From: Haliclystus octoradiatus
Taxonomy: Eukaryota; Cnidaria; Staurozoa; Stauromedusae; Haliclystidae
Assembly: GCA_916610825.1 (NCBI GenBank)
Contig: OU744446.1
Span: 28,782,445-28,846,444 of the forward strand
DNA length: 64,000 bases
Direction: 5' to 3'
Positions 25,701-40,700 of this stretch are shown piece by piece; position 1 is the first letter of the stretch, and each line of letters begins with the position of its first letter. A program made the position numbers and the translations under genes. Under the pieces are notes generated by a model. It did not search any database and was not told the origin of the DNA. It saw nothing but the letters and a program-made list of their open reading frames with translations.

Positions 25701-28700
25701 AAATTGACCTGTTAGTCATTGACTAAAACAGTTATTGATACCTGAGGCTCAATGAATATCGACATAATGACATCTGCGCACTTAGGTTACTGGGAAAAAA
25801 TACAGAGAGAAAATGCTGTAATATAAACAACGATTTTGTTGTAACTGCACACATATAATTCTACACATAATTACTCTCTTTTATGAGAAATAAGATTTGA
25901 TCAAATTAAATTAATTATTTTCTTTTTGGTATTTAGGATGTCATAGAAGCAATTGCAGAATCAGCGTTTAAGACATCAGAATTTCCTGTTATTTTATCAT
26001 TTGAAAATCATTGCTCGTAAGTAGTTCATATAATTTTAATACTTTAATCTACACATCACTAGCGATTTTGAAAATCTGAAAGCTTACTGAGTATGCTACT
26101 GAATTGATGCTTTTCAGTAGCTTTCAAATGTTAAGGTGTACTTGAGGTTTTTCAGTAGGATGAAAGGAATCCAGATTTAATTAGGTGCGTGGGGATTTCA
26201 GTCTGGTTTCAGTAGGTTTTCAGTAGCAATTCAGTATATCCAAGATTCATTGTGCATGAAAATTCAAAAGTTACACATACATCTGTTACATTTATTTTGA
26301 TATTCTAATGTTCTGTAACACCAGAATGAAGATTAACCTAACAATATCCAATATCTTCTCGAGCTCATTTGGGAATTAATGTAATGATGTTTATGAATGA
26401 ATATTTTTTATCTGTAAAACAACAGTGACTGTGAATTGCTTACAGAAAATGAGATCATTTATATTTAAGATAGTTTGATAAGTCCTCAGATTTATGTTTA
26501 GATTATCATTTAAACATATACAGTGAAACCTCTATATAACGGCCAGCTATGAGTGGTAGATAAATTAACCACTATAGACAGGTGGCCTTTATATACAGGT
26601 TTTATTCAATAGAAAATACTATTTTAGGCATTGCAAAGGTGACCACTATAGACAGGTGGCCGCTATATAGAGGTGACCGTTATAACAGGTTTGACTGTAT
26701 ACATTTATTGCGGAACAAGTAATTAAAGATAATGGATTGTAAATATTTATACAGCATACACTGTACATCAAACGAATGTAAACTGTTACAATGTAATGTT
26801 CAAATTTATAGAATGATTTCCCTTGCAAAATAGATTATGAAATTTAATGACCCATTGTCCAGGATCTTCTTTATGAACTGATATTCATTAACTCTTCATG
26901 AAAAGTTCATGAAACTGTTCATAAAATCATACACAAACCATGAAAAAGCTGATAAAATGAGCCTTTTTTGTTCATGAGCGGTTCATGAAATAGTTCCTCA
27001 AGCCCTTGAAAAAATTAAAATCGGGCCATTTAGCGTTCATGAACTTTTTTCACAGAGGAGGGTTGCAATGAGATATGAATCTTTTTCTATACAAACTTGC
27101 TGCATTGTTGTTTGTTTCTCATGTCAGATCAAAGCAGCAAGCTAAGATGGCTACTTATTGTGTCAATATTTTTGGTGAAATGTTACTGAATAGGACACTT
27201 GACGAATATCCGGTATTATTTCAACTGTTATCTTATTTCATACTCTTATTATGTATGGGTATTTTATGACAATTACATTTACCCACAATCATTATTGCTT
27301 TACAGCTTGAACCTGGTAAAATGCTTCCAACACCAAAAGTTTTAAAGCGGAAAATTTTAATCAAGAACAAGAAAAGAATACCAAAAGGTAAAGCAGTTGT
27401 TTATTATTGAAGATGATCATGTTCTAATAAACTGATAATGCTCAAATTGAATTTGCTGTTTTGGCTCAAATGGTTGAGGGGTATGTCTGCAATCTTTCTA
27501 TCGAATCTCAAACGCTTTTTTTTATACATGCAATCATGCATGCATGGAATATTTGAACAATATATATATATATAATAATAATAATAACTGTAGCTGGCCA
27601 TCAACAGGAAGGTTTTGTTGATGCCACAGAGGGCAGATGGCAAGAAACTAGCCTAAATACATTGCAGACAATGATTTACATTACAAGGTAAATAGGACTA
27701 TAATTGGAAGCATTGCAGTTCACAGAGTGGAAATACATTATATAAGACAAATTGCATAGATAATACACCAGAACCACCTTGGATGGTAAGCTTTCCAGAA
27801 GCACACAACCATGGTTGGTAAATTTGTAACTAAGGAACTCAATATTAAAAATCCCGTAACATTTCTGACATTTCAAATATATTTTATCAATGATTTCAGG
27901 CGTGACATCATCAGAAACTGACGCTCGTCTTACTCAAGCGACTGAGCAGTCATTGGTCAACACAGCAGACACAGATGGGTCAATTGTTCAAACTGGCGAT
28001 GATAATGCATTTTCAAGAGAAGATTCAATAATATCATCTGCTGATAATTCCATTGTTAAAGAACCAACTACGAAAGATCCCAATACATCGATGAAAGAGG
28101 TACAGTTTATCCAAATCAATTGAATGAGTAGTGCGTAGTACATAGACAGTCATAGACAGTCACATTATAGGAATAGGGAGGTTTAGATTTAGTACAGCTA
28201 TAGCTACGAGTACAGCTTTCTTGTTACGCATCACTTCTGCGCATTGGGAGAAACCCTTTTGGTCTGAAATCTGTACTGACATCCTCGGTTTGGAACACCT
28301 TTCGGCGCAAAATATGAACCACGGAGTACATGTTTTGATTTCATTGTTTTGCTTTATTTTGGTTTTGCTTTCGCTTTTTTGAATAAAATTATGTTGTCCC
28401 TATAAAATTTCTACATAGAATTAAAATGAATCCCGAATAAATGTCTGAATTTTGTTTTTACCTGGAAAACAGAAACTGAGATTTTACGTTATTGAACCTA
28501 AACGTCTTGTTTTGAAAGAACAAGTACCGGTATGACCCAGTCTTTCTATCGTTCGAACATGAACCGGTACCGGTACTAAATGTAAACCTCCCTAATATGC
28601 GGTCACTTTTCCGCCTAACATTTTTGCTACATAAAGAACATCACAAATCATACTGTATTTAAATCGGTGTGTTCTGACAAAAGTAGGAATCCTGAAATCC

Positions 28701-31700
28701 TAGATTCCGAATGGTTTGACGAAATTCAGAGGAAAATTTAAATTTTGATGATTTATTGGTCAAACATCAACAACAAAAATTTGTAAGAAAATGTTGAAAT
28801 GCATCTAGGATTCCAGAAGGCTGAATCTTCTGTCCGACCCTGTGTATTTATATGTATAAGAAGTTTGTATTATTCTATGAGTACTCTAATTTGCATCCTC
28901 GTTCCAATTTTTGATAAACGCTAGTAGTACCACAATTGGTATCTGTATTGTTGTGTACAATTGACAGTTGTCTATTTGCAGGAAGTGGATGAAGCACCTG
29001 AAGAAGACGCAGCAACAGAATTATCAGCACTTGTTAATTATATACAACCTGTTCATTTTCGTAGTTTTCTAAAAGCTGAAAGTAAGTCAATGACTACATC
29101 TATCATCGGATCCTACTGTATATATAATATATCTTCATGATATCTTCATATAGTGTATATCTATTGTGATAATATCTTCCTACAGTTTAACCCGCTTAAG
29201 TGCAAGTCAAAATTGCCAACGGTTTTCATTGCATTTATCCGAATTTGCAGTTATCCGAAATTGTTTACCAAAGACTTGACCAGAAAATTGTTTAACGGGT
29301 TTCAAAGCCAGTTTGCAGATAAGCGGGAATTGCACTAATCCGATTTGCACATAAGCGGGTTAAACTGTATTATCAAAATTGTAAATGATTTGCTAGCATC
29401 TTAATTAACTTGCTGCAATTAATTTCAAATTATAATTTGGCTTAAATGTGAACAAACATATTAATAGCAATTTACAGTTATTCTTTGAATGAAAGTGCCC
29501 CCTTAATTAAGCTCTTGTTTTTGTTGCTCAAGGGACATTAACAAATTTACATACGAACTATAAGACATCATCACTTGTTTTAGAATCTTGCATCTGTTTT
29601 CTTTTGAAATTCATTAACAATCTACTTCCAATTTTTAAACCAATAAAAACTAGGTCAAATCTGTATTAGCATTGCTTACAATAAACACATTTAAATCGTT
29701 TTCATAATAGTTTAAATTAGTGTACGGCAATTCAAAATGTGAATTCGAACAAAACCAAGCCGATTTAGTTTTATTTCTACTAAAGCCTGAAAATATTTTA
29801 ATTGGGTATTTGTTGAGTTACTATAATTTGTTCTTACTAAGTTCTACATCATGCTTCTGCTGCAATGCTAAAAACGGTTTGATTTTATTTCTTTATTTTC
29901 CTTTAGAGGACAACAAAGCTTACGAGATGTCATCGCTGAGTGAAAATACTGCAACAAATTTATTAAAAGAACACCCTATTGAGTTTGTCAAGTATCCTTT
30001 ACATTTACATCACACAAACAATTAAATAACCATTTAACTTTCATTCATGTGTCGTGCCATGCCTTTTCTATCAATTAAATTTCAGGATTTTTCAATAGGC
30101 CTGCATTGACTATATAAATGCATATGTGATCTTTCATACTGATCTTAAAATGATATGTATGCATAGGAATGATTAGCTGAGTTTATGGATTATCAATGGT
30201 TAAGATCGGATCTAATCAGCCTTGATCCTATCAAGTTGAGGCTGGCACAATAGATTCTATAGGGATAGGCACTTTCAGTATCACAGTATCATTGTATTAA
30301 ACTATTTATCATTTTATGTTGCTTACCTTAACTCTACTTCTAAAGCTATAATAAACGGCAACTGAGTAGAGTGTATCCCAAAGGAAGTCGTGTTAGTTCT
30401 GATAATTATATGCCACAGGTATGATATATGATTTAGCATTGGAAATTATTTATAACTACACACTGAACTATCTATTTTTATCTAGCAAATCTACAATCTG
30501 TGTAGTAGTATAGTCCCATAGAAAAAACCAATCATTCATATGGACGCTTTGACTAGAAGATAGTTATTGGAAATAGTCTAGAATTATTCAAATCTTATCA
30601 AAGTTATCTTATTGTTTTGCGGTTGTTCAGGTGTTTTGGAATACTGGCTGCCAAATGGTGGCTTTAAATTTCCAAACGCTAGGTGAGTAGCTATCATTGA
30701 ATTTAAAAGATTGAAATGAAATTTGTCTGCACACGTACTATGTTATATATATAAAATAATTATAATAATAGTAATAAAAATAATAATAATAATATCAATA
30801 ATAATAATAATATACGGAGAAACAGAGAGCAAAATAAAGATATTGACGATTGAAAAACAACTATTCTAATGATATAAAATATATATAATCTTACTTGAAA
30901 ACCAACTGAGAAAGCAGAGGAAAACTAGAGACACACACTGATTTTCGTATTTATAGGTATAGATAGCGATTTGTCACATTTACACAAGGTGTTGCGAAGC
31001 AATTCAATTTTTTTATTTCATTTGGCAAAATAGAGATTATTCATTTTAGTACACTTAAATTAATCTATGCACAGAACCTTCTAAATATCAAAATGAATCG
31101 GCTGACTTGGACAAGGGAGAACAGGTTTTTATTTTTATTTTTTTATTTTTTCTGTTTACAGATTTAGCTATGATGTTGAATTTAGGAAAGTTTGAATACA
31201 ATGCAAGATCAGGGTAGGTGATTATATTATCTATGTGATAAATATCATCCAATGAAATCAGCTTTAAAGTTGATGTGTTATTTTGGAGGGTTTTAATTAC
31301 TTTGCGCTGCTTCTGTTTACTCACTCTTGTTGTATGCTGCTGCTACTTACAAAGTTGTAACGCTCGAACGATTAAGTAATGATTAGGCTAATTATGCCTC
31401 ATATTAATTATCAAACTAAGCAAAATCACCACCAGTCATACTGATAACCAGTGAAATTAACTATGCATCGTTCAAGTTTAAATAATGATAAAACAAAACA
31501 CTAAAAACTTACTAACTAATTGACCTTACATTTGATCCTATGCAAACAACAAATAATTGATCAACGAGCATGTATCCTGAATACTGCCTTAACGTCTAAA
31601 AGACTAATTAAAAATGGATGTTACCTATGATCAAGATCTACTCTAGATCTGTAAGGGACCAATTTAACTGGAAATAATTACTGTACTTATTTTGGTATGC

Positions 31701-34700
31701 AATAGACTTCCAACTGTGCAATGCCAATTAAATCCGTCGCTGCAATTAGCTCATAATTTTGCACCTCAGAATATTTTTATTTTAGCTATGCTCAATTATT
31801 CATGTATTTCAAGTGCCAAATGTGATATTTTAATGATTATAACCGCCTACTATCCGCCAACGTACCCCAACTATGACTGCTTAAGCTTTGAAATTCGATC
31901 CACACGTTATCGAATATCTCAGTTGTTGCCAGCGAATGATGTTCGTCTGTAAACACATACATGCACCCTTTAACAGTAAATTAATCCAGCCTTAACAACA
32001 ACATCATTGAAAGCATAATTCTTCATAGAATTATGAATTGTGTGGTTGGCCATTGTGGACAGGTGGTCGTTTGTGGAGGTTTATTTTAATGCATTTTCTT
32101 TGTGTTTTTAGTTATCTTCTAAAACCTGAGTTCATGTGCCGCAGTGACAGAGCATTTGATCCTTTTGCTGAATCAACTGTTGATGGTATTATTGCTGGAA
32201 CAATTCATGTTAGGGTAAGATTATAATGGAACAGAGGAATAAGGGTGATTTCCAGTTGTGACTGCGGTCATAACTACATTCTTCTGACCGAGGGGGTATT
32301 TGTCAATTTTTCCGAAAAAGAGGTGTGGCATATTTTTTGGAACTTCAGTACTGTAATACCTTCAAAATTGTACAATTTTTACAATTTGTCGTCTCACCCC
32401 CCCCCCCCAAGGATTTACGACTGTGGTTCTGTCTAAGACGGTTTTTTCTCAGATCAAGATATTGAACTTTTTGACTCCTCATTTATTTTTTCTATACCTA
32501 ATTTGCTAAAAAGTAAGCTTTTCGTGGTAAACATGCATGGAACAACCTTGTTAAATAGACTTTATCTACATCAAAAATCTTTTGGAACGTTTTTTATAAA
32601 AATCATTTTATTTCATCAGAAACAGAATGACACAGGAAATAAGCAGGAGAGATCACTTATTGAGACGACACATAGATTTAACAGATCAATCAATAGACGG
32701 AACAAAATGCACTCTATAATTAATGACTATGATCTGATGTATGTACTTTTACCTGGGATCATGGTCCAACTAAAGTTTATCCCCTGTGAAAAAGCTAATC
32801 AGTTCATGAACAGTTCATGAACTTCGGAAATAGTTATGCACAAGTGAGTAATTAAATTTCTTGTGAAAGTTTTTTACAAACCTTCAGCAAACCTCATATG
32901 TTTTAAGATTTTAAGATAAATGTTTTTAAAATTTTTAGTAACTTTTTTTTGATTCAAAATAAAGTACAACAACAACATTTTATGTCATCATTTTTAATTG
33001 ATGACATAAAATTGAAGTTTTATTCTTCATACTTTTCTAAGGATTTTAACTGTCTATCCAGCCACGGCCGTAGCTACATGTTTCTGACCGGGAGGTATTT
33101 CTAGTTTTGCCTGACACAATGGGCATGGCATACGCGCAGTTGGGAATTCCAGTACTTCGATGCCTACAAAATTGCACAATATTCTGCGATTGTACTTCTC
33201 AAACTTGCTGAAAATTTTTCTCAAAATCTACATTGAGGCGCGTCGCATCCTCCCAAGGATTTACGGTTGTGTATTTTTAGCATATATTCCTTCAGGATTC
33301 TCGTAGCCTACCCCAAACCAAGTGTCTGGGCTTTGTCAAACCCTATCGAGGCTATCCTGAATACTCGTGTTTTTTCTAACAATAGATTATATCAGGTCAA
33401 TGCTTAACTGAGAAGAAGACTGGTAGCTATGTTGAAGTTGATATGTTTGGGTTACCTGCTGATACTGTACGTAGGAAATTTAGAACGAAAGTGGTAACAA
33501 ACAATGGAATCAATCCATTTTACGATGAAGAGCCATTCGTTTTCAAAAAGGTAATGATTTACTGGATTTGATGTAACGTAATTTGTTAATTCAAGACATA
33601 TTTATTGCAGTCCTCTCCTCATCCCCTGAAATTAAATGTGTAAAATTATTTAATTTTCATGATGAACTTACAATTTATATAATGTAGTTGATTGATAAAA
33701 AAAATCTGAATTTATATTCTATGGAAAGGATGGATAGTTAGTCTAATAAGAAAGAATGTCGAGCACCAACTTACTGCTGGTCATTATAAACAGGTGGTTG
33801 AGATGATCTTTATGGTAGGTCTTATGTGACAATTTTGGATGTTTTTTTCTTTCACAGGTGATCTTACCAACTTTAGCTGTACTGCGGTTATCTGTATATG
33901 AGGAAAATGGAAAATTAATTGGTCACAGGGTTTTACCTGTTGGTGGACTCAGTCCAGGTAAGAAGAAGTACACTTTCATCATTTCTAAATAGTCTAGTTT
34001 AAGAGTGTCTATCTTGATAATTGGTACGCTGTGTTTCAACTCTGATATTGCAGTCATTGCTCATTGTTCAAACATGATAGAGTTCCACGGTACAGCGGAT
34101 TTCCTCGTTTCTTGTCAACTAACAAACAATTAATGAAAAACTCCATGTTAACTATTGTATTTTCAAATGTTTTAAATGTTCGCCTCGTTTTTAGCTGATC
34201 TTGACACTCATGGCTGATTATTTAACAATTAGACTTTGAGACCTATATTTGTTTTAATCGACTAATTGTTTAAAAAGTAGGCCCATAGTTTCCTTGATAA
34301 ACATTTTAGTATAAAAAGAAAGCGACAAAAAATCACAATTAATTTTGTTCTGACGTTTCGATGTGGCTGTTGTCATTATCAAGATTAAAAAGAAATATTT
34401 TCTGAAATTACAAGATAGATAGTGGTAATGATAATGATATAATTAAAATGTGCTAGGGTATAAATTTGAACATTCTATGGCTATTGCTTATTTGAAGAGT
34501 GAATAACGAATATCTGTTAGATTTTTGTTATTCTCTCTTTTTTAAGCAATAGCTATAGAATGTTAAATTTATATCCTGGCACATGTTACCACCGATGTAT
34601 CATTATCAATACTATTATCTACCTTGTATTTTCATAATATTTCTTAATATTCTCATAATATTATGGACCTATCAAAAATTTGTTAACAATTGAGCAACCA

Positions 34701-37700
34701 ATCAGAATGCAGATCATCGAATGGTACATTAATCATGTTCTGTAATATCCAGTTATTTTTCATCTTTTACTACTTAATCTATGTTATTTATGTATATCTG
34801 ATAGGCTATCGTCATATCAAATTGCGATCAGAAGCATATCAACCACTTGCGTTACCAACGTTATTTGTACATATCGTAACAAAAGATTACGTACCATCAG
34901 CATTTGCAGGTTTGTTTATAATCTAATTCAAATTAGCTACTCTGAGCTATGATGATATGAAAGTAGAGGCGTTACGTTATGTAGTTTGAGTGATATGTAG
35001 GGTCATGGGTGTCATTCCTGAGATTATACTTATATTATTCAGTACAATTTTTCTTCATCGATTTGAAGGCTTTGAATGATTGCTGAATCGTGATAATGTA
35101 AAATTTCTCCTCTTTTTGACTTGTCAATACTATTCACATGATTCGATTAATTAATAAAGCAGAAAGAACTCTAGTTTTGATTTTTGAAGAAAACGGCATT
35201 CTGAATAATTCGTGAATCGCGATAATGTAACATTTCTCCTTTTTCGCTTGTCAATAATATTCACATCAATTGATTAATTAATAAAGCAGAAAGAACTCTA
35301 GTTTTGAACTTTGAAGAAAACAGCATTCTGAATAATTCGTGATTCGCGATAATGTAACATTTCTCCTTTTTGGCTTGTCAATAATATTCACAATATTCAG
35401 ATTAATTATGCAGAAAGAACTCTAGTTTTTGAACTTTGGATCAACAGTATTCTGAATATTGTTGTAAAAGTGTTGTTTGCAAGTATTTATTTAACCTACA
35501 ATGTAACTATTAACAAGTAATCCACATACAAGGATTATTTTTACCAACAAAGAGAGAATGAGAGATGCAATGTACAATGCCGGGAAAAAATTAACCATGA
35601 ATAATAACAATAATGGCCTGGAATATATTCGTAATTTCTATATTCTATATAACAACACAATCGCAGCTGACTTGTAATCGCAATTATTCTTGTAACCACA
35701 AAAGTTAATTTGTTAGACTTATCTAACTGTTTTATTGTTTATTTATTATGAATAGATTTTGCTGATGCTTTATCAAATCCTATTCAATATCTAAATGAAA
35801 TTGATAAAAGATCACAGCAGTTGGCTGCACTTTTGATTGATGAAGATGAAACATCACAAACCAATAGTACTGTGAGTGTAATCAAAATGATTTTTATGAT
35901 AAATATTCTGATATTATGTTTAAATAATATTGTAAATATGGATAGTCTATGTAAAGATCAAATCTGAAATATTATATTGTACGCTAATTTATAATGGATT
36001 ATCTCAAAGTCGATGATAATGTAGTTTGTTTTACATCTTCGGAACTTGGGAAAATACAAGTACTCTTATGTGAGACTGAAATTCCTCCTGAGGTATGGCG
36101 CAGTCAATTAATACAGTCAGTTGTGTCTTTCAAGTTATCTTTTGGGGAATGGTTTAAAATAGCCTACATTTAAGCTGTGATTAAGCTACATATTTAGATG
36201 CGTTTGAGGTATTTACACGCACGAGACATTCATTTACACGTAACAATAGTTTTTATACCCAAAATGAGAGTTTTTTTTACTTATTAGGGTTATCAACATG
36301 GATAAATGTTTGCAATCGATATTCTTTCTCTCCGAGCAGTTTATATCCACACTACGTTGTTGTATTCGATCCATATGTATAAAGCCAACTAAGGACAACG
36401 ATGGTCATTTAGCAGCAGAGAAGGCGCTTACATATTTGGAAGAAATGATCCAATTGTTCGAAATATTTTGTTATTCCCACCTTGTAATTCAAATATGTTT
36501 TGCTTGCTATTTTAGCCTATTTTCTCCATTCTTAATCAGAAATTATCGGGAATAGAATTATGGTGATCTGCGATCGATTAATCTGTTTACGATTATCTCT
36601 GGCACATCCCAACTTGAATTTAATCACTACTTGGAGGAATATGACAATTTTTACAAAATAATATTTATTCCTTGATAAACTAGGTGTCTGTCTGTCATCC
36701 TTGCGAGGGTGGTTTTAATTTTGTCAAAACACCCATTGCAATCTACAAATTACTCATTTACTCACGTAGGCCAGTGACACTGCTGAAGCTACCACGCCGA
36801 TTGGAGTTCGAAGTATCTCAGCCAAAAGAGGCAGCATTGCATCCGTTGCTAGTTCTGTAACATCAGCATCAGAACGAGGTAAATACGTACTGGTTGTATC
36901 ATTAAATAGTCAAGTTCTATATATAGAACAAGAATATATGGTTATATCTATTCAATAGCAGGATTCAATGCCCAGGGGGACTTCCATATTTTTAGTATAC
37001 GGGGACGTTCAAATATTAAAGGGTACTTTTTTCAAAATACAGAAAAAAATTTCAGGGTATGCTTTGTCATGACAATTTTATGAGGTATCCTTTTGACGCC
37101 TTTGCAATTTTTTCGTTTTGCAAAACAATTTTTACCTATGAATGTCTTTTTTTTTTCATTTTTTGGTTGAATCTGTCATTCGTAAAAACATATTTGGGGT
37201 ATGTTTTCCATAATGTAAAAAAATTTTATGGTCATTCTGCCAAAGTTCCATTTGAACAATCCCGTTGAAGCGCAATGGAAGTTACCCCTCGGAATTCAAT
37301 TCTTCCACAATATAGTCGGTATATAATTTGTTGTAAAGATCGGAATGCATCATCGCAAGTCATTTCATGTTATACTGGTTATTATATCTACTATTCTTAT
37401 GTATATTCACTCTCAATATTTATATAGACATAATTATGACATTCAAGTTTTCTATACTTCATAATTTTGTGTAGATTCAAAATCATCGCGAAGTACTACA
37501 TTACCAATCGATAAAGATAGCAATGCTTCTGGTCGTGCCCATTCTTTTCAACATCAGCGGTCAGCCTCTGTTGGAGATAAAAATCAAGTGCGTTCAAAAA
37601 GTACTGGACCCGATGAATTACGTTCCATGCGAGAAGGTAAAGATTTCAAAATATGATACTATTATTAAAACAATGTTTAAACTTATCTAATCCCATCGAT

Positions 37701-40700
37701 ATTAGCACACATTTCACGAGTGACACCGTAGGAGATAGAAGGGTTATAGCGCCGTTTCGGTGAAATTTCTATTTCCTTTTCAAGCATTTTGCAAATATTC
37801 TCTACAAATAGCCACCTTATCGTTAGTTATCGGAGTTAGCCACCACCATTGTTTATTCACTAAATTTGTAATTTCAGATACAACCTACTCTATAAATGCG
37901 TTCCTTTTACAAACTTTGGAATATCATCACTATCATTTCTGATGAAGGCAAGAATTATAATTTAAAAAAAAGAAGAACATATTTTCATTTGTTTGTGTTC
38001 GTTTTTCAGAACTTTTGGATTTGAAAGCACCAACAATCGATGACCTAACGAGCCAAAAGGTACGTATATTACGTTTCACAAGTAAATTATTATCATCATT
38101 CAACAGTCGATCACGGTCTAAAGAAAATTCTGAATACTGATCAACCTGTGGGGTTGTGACAATAAAACAAATTAACGAGACTGTATAGTTTGTATTGAAC
38201 TGTTTTCTTATCCAAGAGGACTCGTGAAAAAAGCTCCAAGGTTATCGGGTACTGAATAAATGATGATGATGATGACTAATTAAAATTATACAGGTTGAAC
38301 TTACATGAATGTGAGGCATTACTAAAATGAGTCTAATTAGGGATATGCTACAAACCTATTGGATTTGAGGTATCGGATTTGTTACCCAATTATGATGTTT
38401 TCGGTATTATGTAAATTCTGACCTTTTCCTTTCTTTTTCTCTGAATATAGAACTACTTGAAACTCAAGCAGAAATATCAAAATGAATTGATGGCATTACA
38501 ACAAAAACATGCAAAAGTACGTATCAGCACAATATTCTGGTTGTAACCTAGCATTTCCTTTTGATTGCCTACTGGTACATAAACCATGTAGACTACTTAG
38601 TACCTTTTTATTCTGGTTGTAACCTAGCATTTCCTTTTGATTGCCTACTGGTACATAAACCATGTAGACTACTTAGTACCTTTTTCCACCAGATTGGTGA
38701 GTTATAGCTGATTAATGTATTTAAGTTTAAAGTGCGTCTTATGGTCAGATACCGACGGGGTACAAGCACTAACTGATATAGGTATTTTGTCAGGTATTGA
38801 ACCCGAATACCGAATGTTAAGATCAGAATCTTGACAAAATAAAGTCTGACAAGTTCGTTGTTGAATTTTTTTTTATAAATTGGTAATATCATCTTTAATT
38901 ATACATATTTTGCGTATTTCTTCATCAGACTTCATAAAAACTAAAATACTTAAAACTAAAATGCATGACGTGATTGTTGATTGACTGAATTAAATTTATA
39001 TATGTTCTCCCTTATTTCTTGTCAAGTAATAATATGTAGCATCATAATTGGCCCTCAACGAGCAATGATATAATAAAAACCCTTTATGTGTGACAACCTT
39101 TGTTATGCAGTCACATGTTCACCTTTACAAAAGCTTCTGAACTTTCAGATTTGTGAATTTTCTGACTTGGTGGTGTAATTCAGAATATTTCTATATCAAC
39201 AGAACTTTAATATTTTCCATTCTCCATCAAAATTTGATGAGATCAAAATGCTCAAATTCAGATTATTTTTCCAAGTTTTTTGACATGAGTTTTTGTGGTC
39301 TTATATCTGAACGTTATGCCGTGATATTGCACTTTCTGAAGCTTTTTTACAAGGATAAATCTTTTTTTAATAGTGTAAACTTTAATAATGTTTTATTCTA
39401 TTTTTAACTCAGGAGAAAACAAAAGTTTGGAAAGAACTTGAAGGTCAAATGAAAAAGCTACGGCTTACAGTTGAAAAAGAAAAGATATTATTACAAAAAC
39501 GTCAAGCAAAAGTTTTAAAGAAAGGAGAAAAAGATGGGTAAGAGAGTTTCCACTCAGAGATGGATAATTAATTGAATTAATTAGCTACTACGAGTCATAT
39601 GGTTCAGCTAATCAACTATAACGAGAAGGCAGTTGTGCGAAAATACCCTGTCTAATCCATGTACTATAATTACTGACTGTTTTCTTTCTTTCATAGACGA
39701 TTCCGAGATGTCAACAATCTTTGTTTGCAAGAAATGTCAGAATTTAATATGAGAATGGATAGTGAGGTATGAAGTAACATTGTAATTTTTGTTTTGTGTG
39801 CTCGTAATTATTCGTGATCAAACTCGGAATTTTGTGTAAAATATCGACCAAACAGAGAACCCCTCAGAAAACAAAATTGTTATTTCTATGTATCTCAGTA
39901 ACTCAATAATTGCAACTACTGTTTCCTGTAATATTATTGACCTATATGAGTTTAATAATGTAGTTGTTTAAAGATATGTACAATTATTTGTACAGTATCT
40001 CCAATCCACGGTCGTAAATCCTGGAGGGTGACAAATTTCTAGTCGAAATCGTGCAATTTAGAATGTATTACAGTACTAGAGCATCCAAATATGCAAATGT
40101 CACGTCTTGTTTCGGGCAAAATTCCAATTTCGCCGGACAAAATTGATAAATACCCCGCCGGTCAGAAGCATGTAGTTACGGCTGTGCTCCTATCTCTACT
40201 GAGACCATTGCAGTTCCCTTTTGCCGGGAGCTGTAAGATGAGCGGAGACAATCCACTTATTGAACTATGTTCACCCTGTCCTGTGTAGGTCTGTAATGGT
40301 AAGCTTCATTAAGCTGAATATTAATTTCTGGTAATAAATATCCATACCCTCTAGCTAGGCCTCAATTCAGATACGCACTGTTAAATGTAATATAATTAAA
40401 TTGATCTGATATGATTCCTTTCTTTGTATATAGGTTGATATCTTATCACGTGAACATAGAACAAAACTCGTTAACTTACTAAATGATCAATATAACGAAC
40501 AACTGACGCTAGCTAAATCTCACATAGATCCAGTAAGTTCGTGATTAACATGCCGTGGTTTTATGTATATGTGGACAATAGTCTACATCAAATGTAGTAG
40601 TGTGCATTTCGTAACGGAGTCCGGAAGGGGATCAACTCCAAGTGACAGCAACATGGGGACATGCCATTTTTTACACGCCACTTTTACACTCTTAAAAAGA

